A stretch of DNA of 64,000 bases from Streptomyces mirabilis (GTDB taxonomy: Bacteria > Actinomycetota > Actinomycetes > Streptomycetales > Streptomycetaceae): positions 10,292,001-10,356,000 of the forward strand of contig NZ_JBCJKP010000001.1 of assembly GCF_039503195.1 (NCBI RefSeq), written 5' to 3'. Made by a program: the position numbers and the translations under genes. A model generated the notes under the pieces. That model worked only from the letters and a program-made list of their open reading frames with translations, had not been told where the DNA came from and did no database searches. Shown piece after piece: positions 8,046 to 19,251 of the stretch (positions within the stretch are counted from its first letter, which is position 1; each line of letters opens with the position of its first letter).

Positions 8046-9181
8046 CCGAGGGAGCGCCGTGTGGCGTCGCTCAGCGTGTGCTGCTGGAGCAGTCGCATCA
8101 GGTCGTGCGGGGTGACGATCCCCACGAGGTGCCCGCCGTCGACGACCAGGATCCGCATCGCGGCCTGTGTGTGTACCCGTGAGAGAACGTCGTTGAGCAG
8201 TTCGTCCGGGGCGGCCAGGGTGAGTTGCGACAGGGGCGTGGCCACGTCGCGTACGCGCACCGTCGCCCGGCTGTCGGTCGGCACGGTGGCGATGGTGCGC
8301 ATCTGGACGATCCCGGTGGGGCGGGCGTCCAGGTCGAGCAACGGTATCGCCGAGTGCCGGGCTCGAAGCGCGACCTCGTCGATGAACCGGTCCACGGTCA
8401 GCCAGTCGGATGCCGTGGTCACCGGACTGGACATGGCCTCGGACACCCGCACTCCGCGCAGCACCGTGGTGAGGACGGCCCGTTGTCGTTCGGCGCCGGC
8501 GGTGACGGCGATGAACAGGCCGATGAAGGCCAGCCACAGACCGCCGGTCGCCCCGCGCAGCAAGGCCAGCCAGCCGACGGCCATCAGCAGCATCCCGACG
8601 ACCTGCCCGCCCCGATCGGCCGCCAGCTCGGCGCGGTCGCGCTCCCCGGTGCGCCACCACAGCGCGGCGTGCAGTACGCGGCCCCCGTCGAGCGGCACGG
8701 CGGGCAGCAGGTTGAGCACACCGAGCAGCAGGTTGGCCCAGCCCAGCCAGACGAGGAGGGCCGCAGGTACCGCCCAGCCGGAGACGCTGTGCAGGCCCGC
8801 TCCCGCGGCGAGGGTGACGCCACCGATGAGGAGGCTGGTCATGGGCCCGCTCGCGGCCACCGCCAGCGCCACCGGGGCGGTGCCGGGCTTACCCGTGCGG
8901 GTCATTCCGCCCATGGCCCAGAGGGTCACGTCCTCCACCGGGACGTTGTTCCTGCGGGCGGTGGCCGCGTGCGTGGCCTCGTGCAGCAGCAGGCTCGCCA
9001 CCAGCAGCACGGCACCGGCCAGACTCGTGAACGTGTACACGATGGTCGACCGGCCGGGAAGCCACGCGGGCAGCGTGTCGTGCCCGAGACCGTATGCGAT
9101 CAGAACCACCAGCAGCGGCACACTCCAGTGCATGCGCAGCGGCACCCCGAACACCCGGCCGATCTGGAACGAACCCTTCAT
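8030..9181 (-). CDS. Site-2 protease-like M50 metallopeptidase with CBS domains
   Basis: A 383-residue integral membrane protein. The zinc motif H-E-A-T-H (67-71) lies in the second membrane helix, and the third ligand is the Asp of L-L-P-A-V-P-L-D-G-G-R-V-L-H (D165). Six or so hydrophobic segments cover residues 18-235. A CBS pair follows (about 245-300 and 310-375), typical of nucleotide-gated M50 enzymes. Family role: intramembrane cleavage of regulators such as anti-sigma factors; the substrate here is unknown. M. tuberculosis Rv2625c, a DosR-regulon protein, has the same architecture. The gene next upstream (9200-10045) is 18 bp away, so the two are probably cotranscribed. Confidence 0.9.
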   Translation of the reverse strand: MKGSFQIGRVFGVPLRMHWSVPLLVVLIAYGLGHDTLPAWLPGRSTIVYTFTSLAGAVLLVASLLLHEATHAATARRNNVPVEDVTLWAMGGMTRTGKPGTAPVALAVAASGPMTSLLIGGVTLAAGAGLHSVSGWAVPAALLVWLGWANLLLGVLNLLPAVPLDGGRVLHAALWWRTGERDRAELAADRGGQVVGMLLMAVGWLALLRGATGGLWLAFIGLFIAVTAGAERQRAVLTTVLRGVRVSEAMSSPVTTASDWLTVDRFIDEVALRARHSAIPLLDLDARPTGIVQMRTIATVPTDSRATVRVRDVATPLSQLTLAAPDELLNDVLSRVHTQAAMRILVVDGGHLVGIVTPHDLMRLLQQHTLSDATRRSLGQLPG

Positions 9182-9199
9182 GGGTGCCCCCGCCCTCCG

Positions 9200-10045
9200 T
9201 CAGTGCGCCGTGAGATGTTCGGAGACCTCGACCACGTCGTCGATCTCCTCGATGGATTCGAGCAGCTCCGGGATGAGCGATCCGTCCACCTCGCCCCTCA
9301 CGCTGACCACGCCGTTCTCCACGGTCACCTCGAAGGCGTCGGGATCGAGAAGGAAGTCCCGCCGGATGATCCGGGTCTCGATCTCCTCGCGGATCTTCGT
9401 GTCGTCGCGCACCAGAGCCCGTACCAGGTCGATCCGGCTCACCACGCCCACCAGCCGGTCCTTGTGATCGACGACCGGTAGCCGCTTGAGGCGCGAACGC
9501 GCCGCCAGCCAGGCGGCGTCGGCCACCGTCGTGCCGGGAGCGACCGTGATCGCCGGGGAGGTCATGAGGGTGGCCGCGGTCTCCCCGCGGCCCTTCTCGT
9601 ACAGGCGGTGCTCCCGGAGCCGGCGAATCGGACCGGGGTGAGGGACCGCCACTTGCGCCGCCGCCTTGGCCAGCAGGTCGGACTCGGAGACCACGCCGAT
9701 CACCCGGTCGTCGGCGTCGACCACGGGCACGGCGCCGAGGTGCTCACGGGACAGTGTCCGGACGATCTCCAGGAAGGGTGTTTCGCCCGGTACGGAGACG
9801 GCCGGCACGCTCATCACCTCGCGCACACGTGGAGTGGCGGGGGCCGACCTGTCCTTGTCGAGGAGGGGGCGCGGCTCCTTCGGGCGCGAGGGCTGCTCGC
9901 CGGCGCGCGCCGCGGAAGCGGTGGCCACGGCGCTGAGATAGCGCAGCATCAGGTCCTGACGGTTCTCCTCGCCGGGCCTCCAGCCGACTCCGGGCACGAC
10001 CTTCCGCGCCTGCCGCTCCACGGAATCACGTTCGAGTCCACTCAT
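9200..10045 (-). CDS. CBS-domain pair plus BON domain protein, N-terminally extended
   Basis: A 281-residue protein. An approximately 70-residue charged N-terminal extension precedes two CBS motifs (about 72-130 and 158-215) and a C-terminal BON domain (about 222-280). V-R-E-V-M-S-V-P and A-A-T-L-M-T-S-P mark the CBS starts. More diverged from the CBS-BON proteins at 319 and 1748 than those are from each other. It shares a short divergent promoter region with the V/A-ATPase operon, in which two GGG(A/C)C...GGCCC motifs lie. Confidence 0.87.
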   Translation of the reverse strand: MSGLERDSVERQARKVVPGVGWRPGEENRQDLMLRYLSAVATASAARAGEQPSRPKEPRPLLDKDRSAPATPRVREVMSVPAVSVPGETPFLEIVRTLSREHLGAVPVVDADDRVIGVVSESDLLAKAAAQVAVPHPGPIRRLREHRLYEKGRGETAATLMTSPAITVAPGTTVADAAWLAARSRLKRLPVVDHKDRLVGVVSRIDLVRALVRDDTKIREEIETRIIRRDFLLDPDAFEVTVENGVVSVRGEVDGSLIPELLESIEEIDDVVEVSEHLTAH

Positions 10046-10116
10046 GGCAGCCTCCCTGCAGCGTCCGGCCGAACGTCTACGGGACCAGTCTCATGCCGGT
10101 GGAACGGCTGAGCACA

Positions 10117-10152
10117 GGGCCGGTCGGCCCCGGGTCGGGGACGGGCGGCCCC
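10117..10152. promoter_or_regulatory. Two tandem candidate DevR/OsdR-type motifs in a divergent promoter
   Basis: GGGCCGGTCGGCCC (10117-10130) and GGGGACGGGCGGCCCC (10137-10152) lie between the leftward CBS-BON gene (72 bp away) and the rightward ATPase operon (first start 76-98 bp away). A shared control region for both is likely. Confidence 0.55.
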
Positions 10153-10227
10153 ACTCCGCGAGCTGCGTTCCTCCCTAACGTGGACACTGGACTGGGAGTG
10201 ACGCGACCGACTCGTAGGAGCGCTGTT

Positions 10228-10707
10228 GTGGCGGGATTCCGGGATTTCCTGATGCGGTTCCGGCCGGTGGGTCTGCCCGGTCCGGCCGCCGCGGGAGGAG
10301 TGCCCGCCGACCGGTCGGCCGAGCTCGCCGCCGAGCTGGAGCCGCCGCTCGTACTCCTGGAGGAGACCGAGGCCGAGGCGCGGGCCGTACGGGAGCGGGC
10401 GGACGTGGAGGCGGCCCGGCGCCGTCGAGCGGCCGAACGGACTGCGAAGGACATCGTCGAACAGGCCCGAGCGCGTGCACCCGTCGTACGGGAGCAGAGC
10501 GCCGCCCTGGTGCGCGACGCCACCAAAGCCGAGGCCACGGAGCTGCTCGCGGCCGCCGCGCGCGACACCGCTGCCCTGCGGCGCCGGATTGAGCTCCGCA
10601 CGCCCGCACTCGTGGACCGTCTCGTGGACGCTCTGGACAAGGAATTGACGGCCCCGGACGACGAGCGCCAGGAAGGGGGTCCGCCACCATGGGCGCCGGC
10701 TGGGTAG
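10228..10707 (+). CDS. V/A-type ATPase coiled-coil stalk subunit (G/H-like)
   Basis: A 159-residue protein with a long charged helix (about residues 30-130) rich in A, E and R, e.g. E-A-R-A-V-R-E-R-A-D-V-E-A-A-R-R-R-R-A. Such helices pair with subunit E to form the peripheral stalk. I chose GTG 10228 because TAGGAG precedes it and upstream codons look non-coding. It opens the ATPase operon and overlaps the next gene by 19 bp. Assignment rests on position plus coiled coil; sequence similarity alone would be weak. Confidence 0.75.
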   Translation: MAGFRDFLMRFRPVGLPGPAAAGGVPADRSAELAAELEPPLVLLEETEAEARAVRERADVEAARRRRAAERTAKDIVEQARARAPVVREQSAALVRDATKAEATELLAAAARDTAALRRRIELRTPALVDRLVDALDKELTAPDDERQEGGPPPWAPAG

Positions 10708-11607
10708 CGGGCGTGACGCGGTCCAGGGCCATGCTGTCCAGGTGTCTGGGCGCCGGGGCCCAGGATGTGGCCGGCGCCGCGACACTCGACGACGCGCTGA
10801 GGTACCTCGGTGCCACGGCGTACGGGCACGATCTCGGCTCGGCGGCCGACCTGGCCGACGCCCAGCGGGCGGTGTCGGCGACCCTTCTGTGGCATCTGCG
10901 GGTGCTCGCCGGATGGCAGCCTCGCGCGGGCGCCACCGCCGTCCGGCACCTCGCCTCCGGATTCGAGATCGCCAACGTGGACGACCACGCACGCGCGCTG
11001 TCGGGCGCGACCCCCTCTCCGCCCGCGCGGCGCGCCTACGGACTGGGCGCGTTGGCGACCGCGTGGCCGAGGCTGTCCCGCACCGGCTCGCCGGCCGAGC
11101 TGCGCGCCGCCATGGCCGGCTCCGCGTGGGGCGACCCGGGAGGCGACTCCCCGGCCGCCGTCGCCATCGGCATACGGATCGCCGCTGCCGGGCGTACCGC
11201 GGCGGCGGTGCCGCCCGCGACGCGCTGGGCGGCCGGCCGGGCCGCCCTGCTGGTGGGCCGCGAAGTATTCCTCGCCGACCGCACCTTGACGCTGCCGACC
11301 GCACACCGCGCCGCCCGGGTACTGGGTTCCAAGGCCGTGGGGGCGGCCTCGTTCGCCGAGTTCCTGCGGCACCTGCCGGGCGCGGCGCGCTGGGCGGTGG
11401 ACGGCATCGGCACCCCCGCGGATCTGTGGCGGGCGGAGATCCGGTGGTGGTCGCGGTTGCGGCAGGAGGGCCTTGAGCTGCTCCACGGCTCCGGCCTCGA
11501 TTCCTCGCCGGTCGTGGGCGCTGTCGCCGTGCTCTCGGCCGACGCGTGGCGGGTACGGGCCGCTCTCGAACTGGCCGCGCGTGGCGGCGGATCGCTGGAG
11601 GTCCTGG

Positions 11608-11621
<14 letters not shown>
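10689..11621 (+). CDS. V/A-type ATPase subunit C (d/AC39 type)
   Basis: A 310-residue helical protein with the internal repeats and invariant Trp residues of the V0D/AC39 family, e.g. R-Y-L-G-A-T-A-Y-G-H-D, T-L-L-W-H-L-R-V-L-A-G-W and R-A-E-I-R-W-W-S-R-L. In the enzyme this funnel-shaped subunit couples the central axle (D-F) to the membrane ring. The ATG at 10689 lies inside the preceding gene, and the next gene starts before this one ends (overlap 14 bp), implying coupled translation. Confidence 0.85.
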
Positions 11622-13677
<2,056 letters not shown>

Positions 13678-13681
<4 letters not shown>

Positions 13682-14202
13682 GGCCCCCGGCCCACGCCGC
13701 GGAGTCCGCCCTCGAACCGGTGCGGGAGCGGCTGCTGCGCTCGGCCCGCGCGGACGCGGAGGAACTGCTCGCCCGCACGGACCGGGAGACCGAAGCACTG
13801 CTGGAAGACGCCCGGGCCCAGGCCGCCGCGATCCTCGAGGACGCCCGCCGGCAGGGCGAGGCCGACGCGGCTCAAGGCCGTGCCGCGGAGCTCACCAGGG
13901 TTCGCAGGACCATCCGAGCCCGCGAACTCGACATCCGGCGGCAGGCCTACGAGGAACTGGGCCGCAGCACCGCGGAACGGGTCGGGGGACTGCGGCACAG
14001 GCCTGACTACCCGGCCATGCGCGACCGGCTGGCCCGACGTGCCCGGCGGCTCCTCGGACCGGACTGCGAGGTCGCCGAGCACCCCTCGGGAGGCATCGTG
14101 GCCCGGGCGCCGGGCCGCCGGGCCGACTACACCCTGGATGCCCTGGCCGCCCGTGCCCTGGACCGGCTCGGCGCGGAGACGGAGACCCTGTGGGCACCGT
14201 GA
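13678..14202 (+). CDS. V/A-type ATPase subunit E (peripheral stalk)
   Basis: A 174-residue protein: an N-terminal helix of about 90 residues rich in A, E and R (A-R-A-D-A-E-E-L-L-A-R-T-D-R-E-T-E), then a small globular C-terminal part with L-L-G-P-D-C-E-V and G-G-I-V-A-R-A-P-G-R-R, the usual place for D-G-G-x-x-x-x in subunit E. Translationally coupled to subunit F (ATGA) and to subunit A downstream (13-bp overlap). Confidence 0.87.
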
Positions 14203-16022
14203 AGGGCGCGACCGACGCGGTCACCGTCACTCCCGGCGACGGCCGGGAGCGACCCTGCCGCGTCCTGCGAGTGGCCGGTCCCCTGGTCGAAATGGAGTAC
14301 GCGGTCGGTACCGCCATGTACGACGTCGTCTCCCTCGGCGAAGCCGGGCTGCCCGGCGAGGTGGTGGCGATCGAAGGAGGCGTGGTCACGGTCCAGGCGT
14401 ACGAGTACACCGGCGGCCTGGCCCCCGGGCACAGCGCGCGTCCCCGGGGCATGCCGCTGGCCGCCCGCCTCGGCCCCGGTCTGCTCGGCGGGATCTTCGA
14501 CGGTCTGCTGCGCCCGCTGTCCGGCGGTGGCGACTGGCTTCTCCCTGGTGCCGGCGCGACCGGGGACGGAGGGCGCCGGTGGAGGTTCACTCCCCGGGTG
14601 GCCGCAGGGGAACGGGTGTCGGAGGGCGAGACCCTGGGCGAGATCCGGGGAACCGGGCCGGTGCGCCTGCGGACTCTCGTACCGCCCGGTGCCGGCGGCG
14701 TGGTGGAGCGGATCGCCCCCGAGGACGTGTTTCCCGAGGACGCGATCGTGGCCGTCGTCGGAGGCACCGAGGTACGGATGACCGAGGACTGGCCCATCCG
14801 CCGTCCGCGCCCGGTTCGTGAACGCCTCGGTGCGGAGCAGCCGCTGAACACCGGCCAGCGCGCGATCGACCTGCTGTTTCCCGTCGCCCGGGGCAGTACC
14901 GTCGCCGTGCCCGGTGGCTTCGGAACCGGCAAGACGCTGCTGCTGCAGCAGATCGCCAAATGGTGCGACGCCGACGTCATCGTCTACATCGGCTGCGGAG
15001 AGCGCGGCAACGAGATGGCCGACGTCATCACCGAACTGGCCGCGCTGGAGGACCCAAGGACCGGAGGCCGACTCGCCGATCGCACGGTGACCATCGCCAA
15101 CACCTCGAACATGCCGATGATGGCCCGCGAGGCGAGCATCTACACCGGCGCCACGGTCGCCGAGTACTTCCGCGACATGGGACTCGACGTCGTGGTCATC
15201 GCCGACTCGACCTCCCGCTGGGCCGAGGCACTGCGCGAGTTCGCCTCGCGCACCGGCGCGCTGCCCGCGGAAGAGGGGTATCCGGCGGGCCTGGCCTCGG
15301 CGATCGCCGCCTTCTACGAACGGGCCGGTGCGGCGACCACGCTCGGAGGCGGCCGGGGTTCGGTGACCGTGATCGGCGCGGTCTCCCCGCCCGGCGGAGA
15401 CATGACCGAACCGGTCACCGCCCACACCGAACGGTTCGTACGCTGCCTGTGGACCCTCGACCGTGAACTCGCCTACGCCCGCCATTACCCGGCGGTGTCC
15501 TGGGCGGGATCCTTCTCGCGCGACGCGCAGATCCTCGCCCCGGGCCACACGGCGGCCGGCGACGCCGACTGGTCCTCCCGGCGTGCCAGGGCCGCCGGCC
15601 TGCTGGCCGAGGCCGACCGGCTGGCCGACCTCGTCGACCTGATCGGCATCACCGCGCTTCCCGACCAGGAGCGGGTCAGCGTGCTCGCCGGACGGCTGAT
15701 GCGTGAGGGCGTCCTCCAACAGAGCGCGCTCTCCGCTCAGGACTCCTACTGCGGTGCGGACAAGAGCGCGGCGCTCGTCGAGGCCGTGCTCGCGGTCGTC
15801 GACCGGTGCCGAGAGCTCGTCGACGCCGGCGTGCCCGCCGCAGTCGTGGAGGAGGCGGACTTCGGCCCCCTGCTGCGCGCCCGCGAGGACGCCGGACCGA
15901 ACGACGCCGCGGTCGTGGCGACTCGACGGAAGACCATGCTCGCCACGCTCACCGGGCTCACCGCGCTTCACGGGACGGCGACGGACGGGGAGGAAGACGG
16001 GGTGGAAGGGGAGAGGGCGTGA
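14190..16022 (+). CDS. V/A-type ATPase catalytic subunit A
   Basis: A 610-residue catalytic subunit. The Walker A motif is G-G-F-G-T-G-K-T (242-249), with G in place of the more usual P of G-P-F-G-S-G-K-T. The catalytic-Glu region is G-C-G-E-R-G-N-E-M (about 273-281) and Walker B is V-V-V-I-A-D-S-T-S-R-W-A-E. The roughly 90-residue insertion that marks A/V-type over F-type beta subunits is present (about 100-190, containing G-I-F-D-G-L-L-R-P-L). GTG 14190 has GGAG at good spacing; GTG 14199, overlapping the previous stop, is possible. Confidence 0.95.
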   Translation: MGTVKGATDAVTVTPGDGRERPCRVLRVAGPLVEMEYAVGTAMYDVVSLGEAGLPGEVVAIEGGVVTVQAYEYTGGLAPGHSARPRGMPLAARLGPGLLGGIFDGLLRPLSGGGDWLLPGAGATGDGGRRWRFTPRVAAGERVSEGETLGEIRGTGPVRLRTLVPPGAGGVVERIAPEDVFPEDAIVAVVGGTEVRMTEDWPIRRPRPVRERLGAEQPLNTGQRAIDLLFPVARGSTVAVPGGFGTGKTLLLQQIAKWCDADVIVYIGCGERGNEMADVITELAALEDPRTGGRLADRTVTIANTSNMPMMAREASIYTGATVAEYFRDMGLDVVVIADSTSRWAEALREFASRTGALPAEEGYPAGLASAIAAFYERAGAATTLGGGRGSVTVIGAVSPPGGDMTEPVTAHTERFVRCLWTLDRELAYARHYPAVSWAGSFSRDAQILAPGHTAAGDADWSSRRARAAGLLAEADRLADLVDLIGITALPDQERVSVLAGRLMREGVLQQSALSAQDSYCGADKSAALVEAVLAVVDRCRELVDAGVPAAVVEEADFGPLLRAREDAGPNDAAVVATRRKTMLATLTGLTALHGTATDGEEDGVEGERA

Positions 16023-17401
16023 CTTGCTGGAGCGAGGTCGAATACACGGCGATCCGCGAACTGCGCGGCCCGCTCGCCGTCGTCGACGGGGTGACCGGGG
16101 TCGGCTGGGACGAGTTCGTCCGGATCACGCTCGACTCCGGGGAGCAGCGGCACGGCCTCGTGCTGGAGGTGGACCGCGGACTCGCCGTGGTGCAGGTCCT
16201 GGAGGACACCGCAGGCATGGATCCGGCGCGGGTCAGGATGGCCTTCGCCGGAGGGCCGTTGCGCATCCCGGTCGGTTCCGGCTGGCTGGGCCGGGTCTGC
16301 AACGGCCGTGGTGAACCGATCGACGGCGGGCCGCCGGTCTTCGGGGCCTCCACCGCGGCGGTGGGCGGGAATCCGATCAACCCGGTGCGGCGTGAACCGC
16401 CGGCGGACCCGGTGCTCACGGGCGTCGGAGCCGTGGACGCGCTGACCACCCTCGTACGAGGCCAGAAGCTGCCGGTGTTCTCCGTCGCGGGCCTGCCGCA
16501 CCTGGAGCTGGCCGCGCAGATCGCGGCCCAGTCCACGGCGGCCGGAGAGGCCTTCAGCGTCGTCTTCGCCGGAATGGGACTCACCCACGCGGACGCGTCC
16601 TTCGTGCGCGACGCCCTGGAGCAGCGGTCCGCCGCCGGAGAACTGGTACTCCTGCTCAACACCGCCGACGACCCGGTCATCGAACGGATCCTCACCCCCA
16701 GGATCGCGCTGACGGTCGCGGAACACCTCGCCTTCGACATGGGCGGGCACGTGCTCGTGGTCATGACCGACATGACCAGCTACGCCGAGGCACTGCGCGA
16801 AGTCTCCGCGGCGCGCGGCGAGATCCCCGCCCGCCGCGCCTACCCCGGCTATCTCTACAGCGACCTCGCCTCCCTCTACGAGCGCTGCGGACGCATCCGC
16901 GGCCGGCCCGGCTCCGTCACCGTCCTCCCGGTGCTCACCATGCCCGCCGGTGACATCACCCATCCGGTCCCCGACCTCACCGGCTACATCACGGAGGGGC
17001 AGATCGTGCTGTCCCGCGAGACGCACGCGCAGGGCGTCTATCCACCCGTGGACGCCCTGTCCTCGCTCTCCCGCCTGATGCGCAAGGGCGCTGGTCCCGG
17101 CCGTACCCGGCCCGACCACCTCGATGTCGCCGCGCAGATGCTCGCCGCCCTGGCCCGCGCCCGGCAGGTACGTGAGTTCGCCGACCTGGTCGGGCAGACC
17201 GCGCTGAGCCAGGCCGACCGCCGGTACCTCGACTTCGACGAGGCCTTCCTGCGGCGCTTCGTGGACCAGCGGCGCGACGAACTGCGGACCCTCGACGAGA
17301 CGTTGGAAAGCGCCTGGCGGGTGCTGCTCACCCTGCCCCGCGGTCAGCTCGCCATGCTGCCGTCCGCGCTGCTGGACGCGCACGGCGCGGAGCGGGGGTG
17401 A
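16019..17401 (+). CDS. V/A-type ATPase non-catalytic subunit B
   Basis: A 460-residue protein. The nucleotide-site loop reads P-V-F-S-V-A-G-L-P-H-L-E-L-A-A-Q-I, the degenerate non-Walker form typical of subunit B, so it binds but does not hydrolyse nucleotide. Other family marks: G-R-V-C-N-G-R-G-E-P-I-D-G-G-P, Y-P-G-Y-L-Y-S-D-L-A-S-L-Y-E-R and M-P-A-G-D-I-T-H-P-V-P-D-L-T-G-Y. GTGA overlaps at both ends tie it tightly to A and D. Confidence 0.95.
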   Translation: MTCWSEVEYTAIRELRGPLAVVDGVTGVGWDEFVRITLDSGEQRHGLVLEVDRGLAVVQVLEDTAGMDPARVRMAFAGGPLRIPVGSGWLGRVCNGRGEPIDGGPPVFGASTAAVGGNPINPVRREPPADPVLTGVGAVDALTTLVRGQKLPVFSVAGLPHLELAAQIAAQSTAAGEAFSVVFAGMGLTHADASFVRDALEQRSAAGELVLLLNTADDPVIERILTPRIALTVAEHLAFDMGGHVLVVMTDMTSYAEALREVSAARGEIPARRAYPGYLYSDLASLYERCGRIRGRPGSVTVLPVLTMPAGDITHPVPDLTGYITEGQIVLSRETHAQGVYPPVDALSSLSRLMRKGAGPGRTRPDHLDVAAQMLAALARARQVREFADLVGQTALSQADRRYLDFDEAFLRRFVDQRRDELRTLDETLESAWRVLLTLPRGQLAMLPSALLDAHGAERG

Positions 17402-18078
17402 ACGCGGTGGCCCCCATCCGTACTCCGCCCGGGCGGGCCGGCCGGCAGCATCTGCTGCACCGCCTGGCCGTCGCCGCGCGTGGAGCCGACCTGCTGGAGA
17501 AGAAGCTTCGTATCCTGCGCACGGAACACCAGCGTCTCGTAGAGGCCGAGGAGGCCTGCTCGGCCGCCTGGCGGGAGCGGCTGGGGGAGGCCGAGACCTG
17601 GTTGTCGCGCGGGCTCGTCCTGAGCGGGGAGCACGCCCTGTACTCGGCGGCGGCCGGTCTCGCTCCGGCGGACGTCACCGTCCGCTGGACCGCGTCCATG
17701 GGGGTGCGCCGCCCCTCGGGGATCTCGTGCACGGTCCCCGCACGCCCGACGAGCGCAGCCACACCGGGCAACACCGCCCTGGTCCACGCCGAGGCCGCCT
17801 ACCGGCAAGCGGTACGGGCCGCCGCCGACCACGCCTGCGCACGGGCGGCCGCCCGGATCGTCGGCGCGGAGGTGGCGAGCACGAGCCGGCGGGTCCGCGC
17901 GCTCCGGCGCCATTGGATCCCGCGCCTGCAGGAGGCACTGGCCCACGTGGACCTCGCTCTGGAGCAGAGCGAGCACGAGGACTCGGTCAGGCGGCGGTGG
18001 GCCGCTCAGGTCCTGAAGGGACTGGAACGGCAGACCGAGCGGGATGGACCGTCCGAAGACCGAAGTGTTCGGCGCTGA
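17398..18078 (+). CDS. V/A-type ATPase subunit D (central shaft)
   Basis: A 226-residue protein with two long helices that form the antiparallel coiled coil of the rotor axle: an N-terminal one (P-G-R-A-G-R-Q-H-L-L-H-R-L-A-V-A-A-R-G-A, then L-L-E-K-K-L-R-I-L) and a C-terminal one (about 155-205; A-L-R-R-H-W-I-P-R-L-Q-E-A-L, normally R-R-V-N-A-L-E). Last gene of the operon; GTG overlaps the subunit B stop. Operon order is G/H-like, C, I, K, F, E, A, B, D. Confidence 0.9.
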   Translation: MNAVAPIRTPPGRAGRQHLLHRLAVAARGADLLEKKLRILRTEHQRLVEAEEACSAAWRERLGEAETWLSRGLVLSGEHALYSAAAGLAPADVTVRWTASMGVRRPSGISCTVPARPTSAATPGNTALVHAEAAYRQAVRAAADHACARAAARIVGAEVASTSRRVRALRRHWIPRLQEALAHVDLALEQSEHEDSVRRRWAAQVLKGLERQTERDGPSEDRSVRR

Positions 18079-18079
18079 A

Positions 18080-18161
18080 CGCCGCGTGCCTCGTCCGGGC
18101 CATGACGCATGTCTCGTCCGGGCCCTGGAAGGTGTCGTGGACGTCGAGTGCCGAGCCGACT
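18080..18161 (+). pseudogene. BON-domain scrap of a CBS-BON gene
   Basis: Immediately after the ATPase operon one frame reads C-L-V-R-A-L-E-G-V-V-D-V-E-C-R-A-D-F, nearly the same as L-L-V-R-G-V-E-G-V-V-D-V-Q-C in the CBS-BON gene at 319. No start or remaining domain is present. Probably the tail of a third, deleted copy. Confidence 0.5.
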
Positions 18162-19154
18162 TCAGGGCTGGATGTCGAGTACCTCCGGTACCGGGCGGCG
18201 TGGTGTGCCGGGGCCCCCGGGCCCGTAGCCGAGGCGAAGAACCATCTGCACGTGGGCGGACCCCGACAACGGGTCGCGCAGCGGCCAGCGCAGGTCCGGC
18301 CATTCCAGGGCCTGAGTGACGAACGAGCTGGACAGACCTTCGAGGGTGGCCAGCAGCAGCACGCGCTCCATGGCCTGACCGGCACGCAGCCAGTCCTCCG
18401 GGCGGTCGCGAGAGGTGCTGAGGAGGGCGAGTTGGGGGGAGCGTTCGAATGCGGTCGCGGTGCGGCCCGCCACTGACCTGGCGCCCGCGAAATCGCGGAC
18501 CGGAGCCTTGCCGCCGCGCTTGCGCGGCCCGAAGGCGTACTCCGGGACCCCGTCAGCGGCCGACATCACCGATGGGGTGCCGATACGGGTCCAGGCGGCC
18601 AGGTCCTCGTCGCTGCCGCGATCGGTCCGATTGCGTGCCTCGGCCTCCTCGACGAGTTCCAGCACCTCGTCCAGATGCCATGCGGTGGCGAAGGACAGTG
18701 ACGCCCCCTCCAGATGGGCGGCGTCGCTCAGTGCCGTCCGCACGGCCTCGGGTATCTTCGTCTCCTCGAACGGGAAACGACTGCTGTGGCGCTGGTGGAT
18801 CGCCGGATACAGCGCGGCGAGGTCGCTCTCGCCGCTTCCGAACCCTGTCGGTTGTACGGTCGCGAGCAGGGCGGGGTCGGCGAGGTCGGGCAGCAGCAGG
18901 GTCGCCGGGTACCAGCCCCCGTGGGCAACCGCGACCCGCAGGTTGAGCAGGGCGGCGCCGCAGCCGAGGTGGAGGGCGCGGGTGTCCGGGTCGGAGTGGG
19001 GCATGGCTCGGGCGAGATCGGCGCGCACATGGAACGTGCGGCTGCCCTGGAAGTAGCGGAATCGCCACGGCTGTGCGTTGTGCATCGACGGCGCGGCCGT
19101 GGCGTCGCGGACCAGGGTCGCCACACGCTCCGGCGAGAGTGCTCGTTGGCTCAC
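18162..19154 (-). CDS. Acg-family nitroreductase-like FMN-binding protein
   Basis: A 330-residue protein of the Acg branch of the nitroreductase superfamily. The N-terminus has A-A-P-S-M-H-N-A-Q-P-W-R-F (about 17-31), the FMN-phosphate region in the family, and a second half-domain ends with R-L-G-Y-G-P-G-G-P-G-T-P-R-R-P. Mycobacterial Acg (Rv2032) and its relatives Rv3127 and Rv3131 belong to the DosR regulon; Acg itself is reported to sequester FMN rather than reduce substrates. Which applies here is not visible. Standard start ATG at 19154. Confidence 0.88.
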   Translation of the reverse strand: MSQRALSPERVATLVRDATAAPSMHNAQPWRFRYFQGSRTFHVRADLARAMPHSDPDTRALHLGCGAALLNLRVAVAHGGWYPATLLLPDLADPALLATVQPTGFGSGESDLAALYPAIHQRHSSRFPFEETKIPEAVRTALSDAAHLEGASLSFATAWHLDEVLELVEEAEARNRTDRGSDEDLAAWTRIGTPSVMSAADGVPEYAFGPRKRGGKAPVRDFAGARSVAGRTATAFERSPQLALLSTSRDRPEDWLRAGQAMERVLLLATLEGLSSSFVTQALEWPDLRWPLRDPLSGSAHVQMVLRLGYGPGGPGTPRRPVPEVLDIQP

Positions 19155-19251
19155 CGGTGCCTCCCTTCACAGATCGGCGAACCCTTGGGCGGGGCCGCTC
19201 CTGGACTGTCGCGGGATGCTCGGGGCGAAACGCCCGCAGGCAGAAGCGCAG

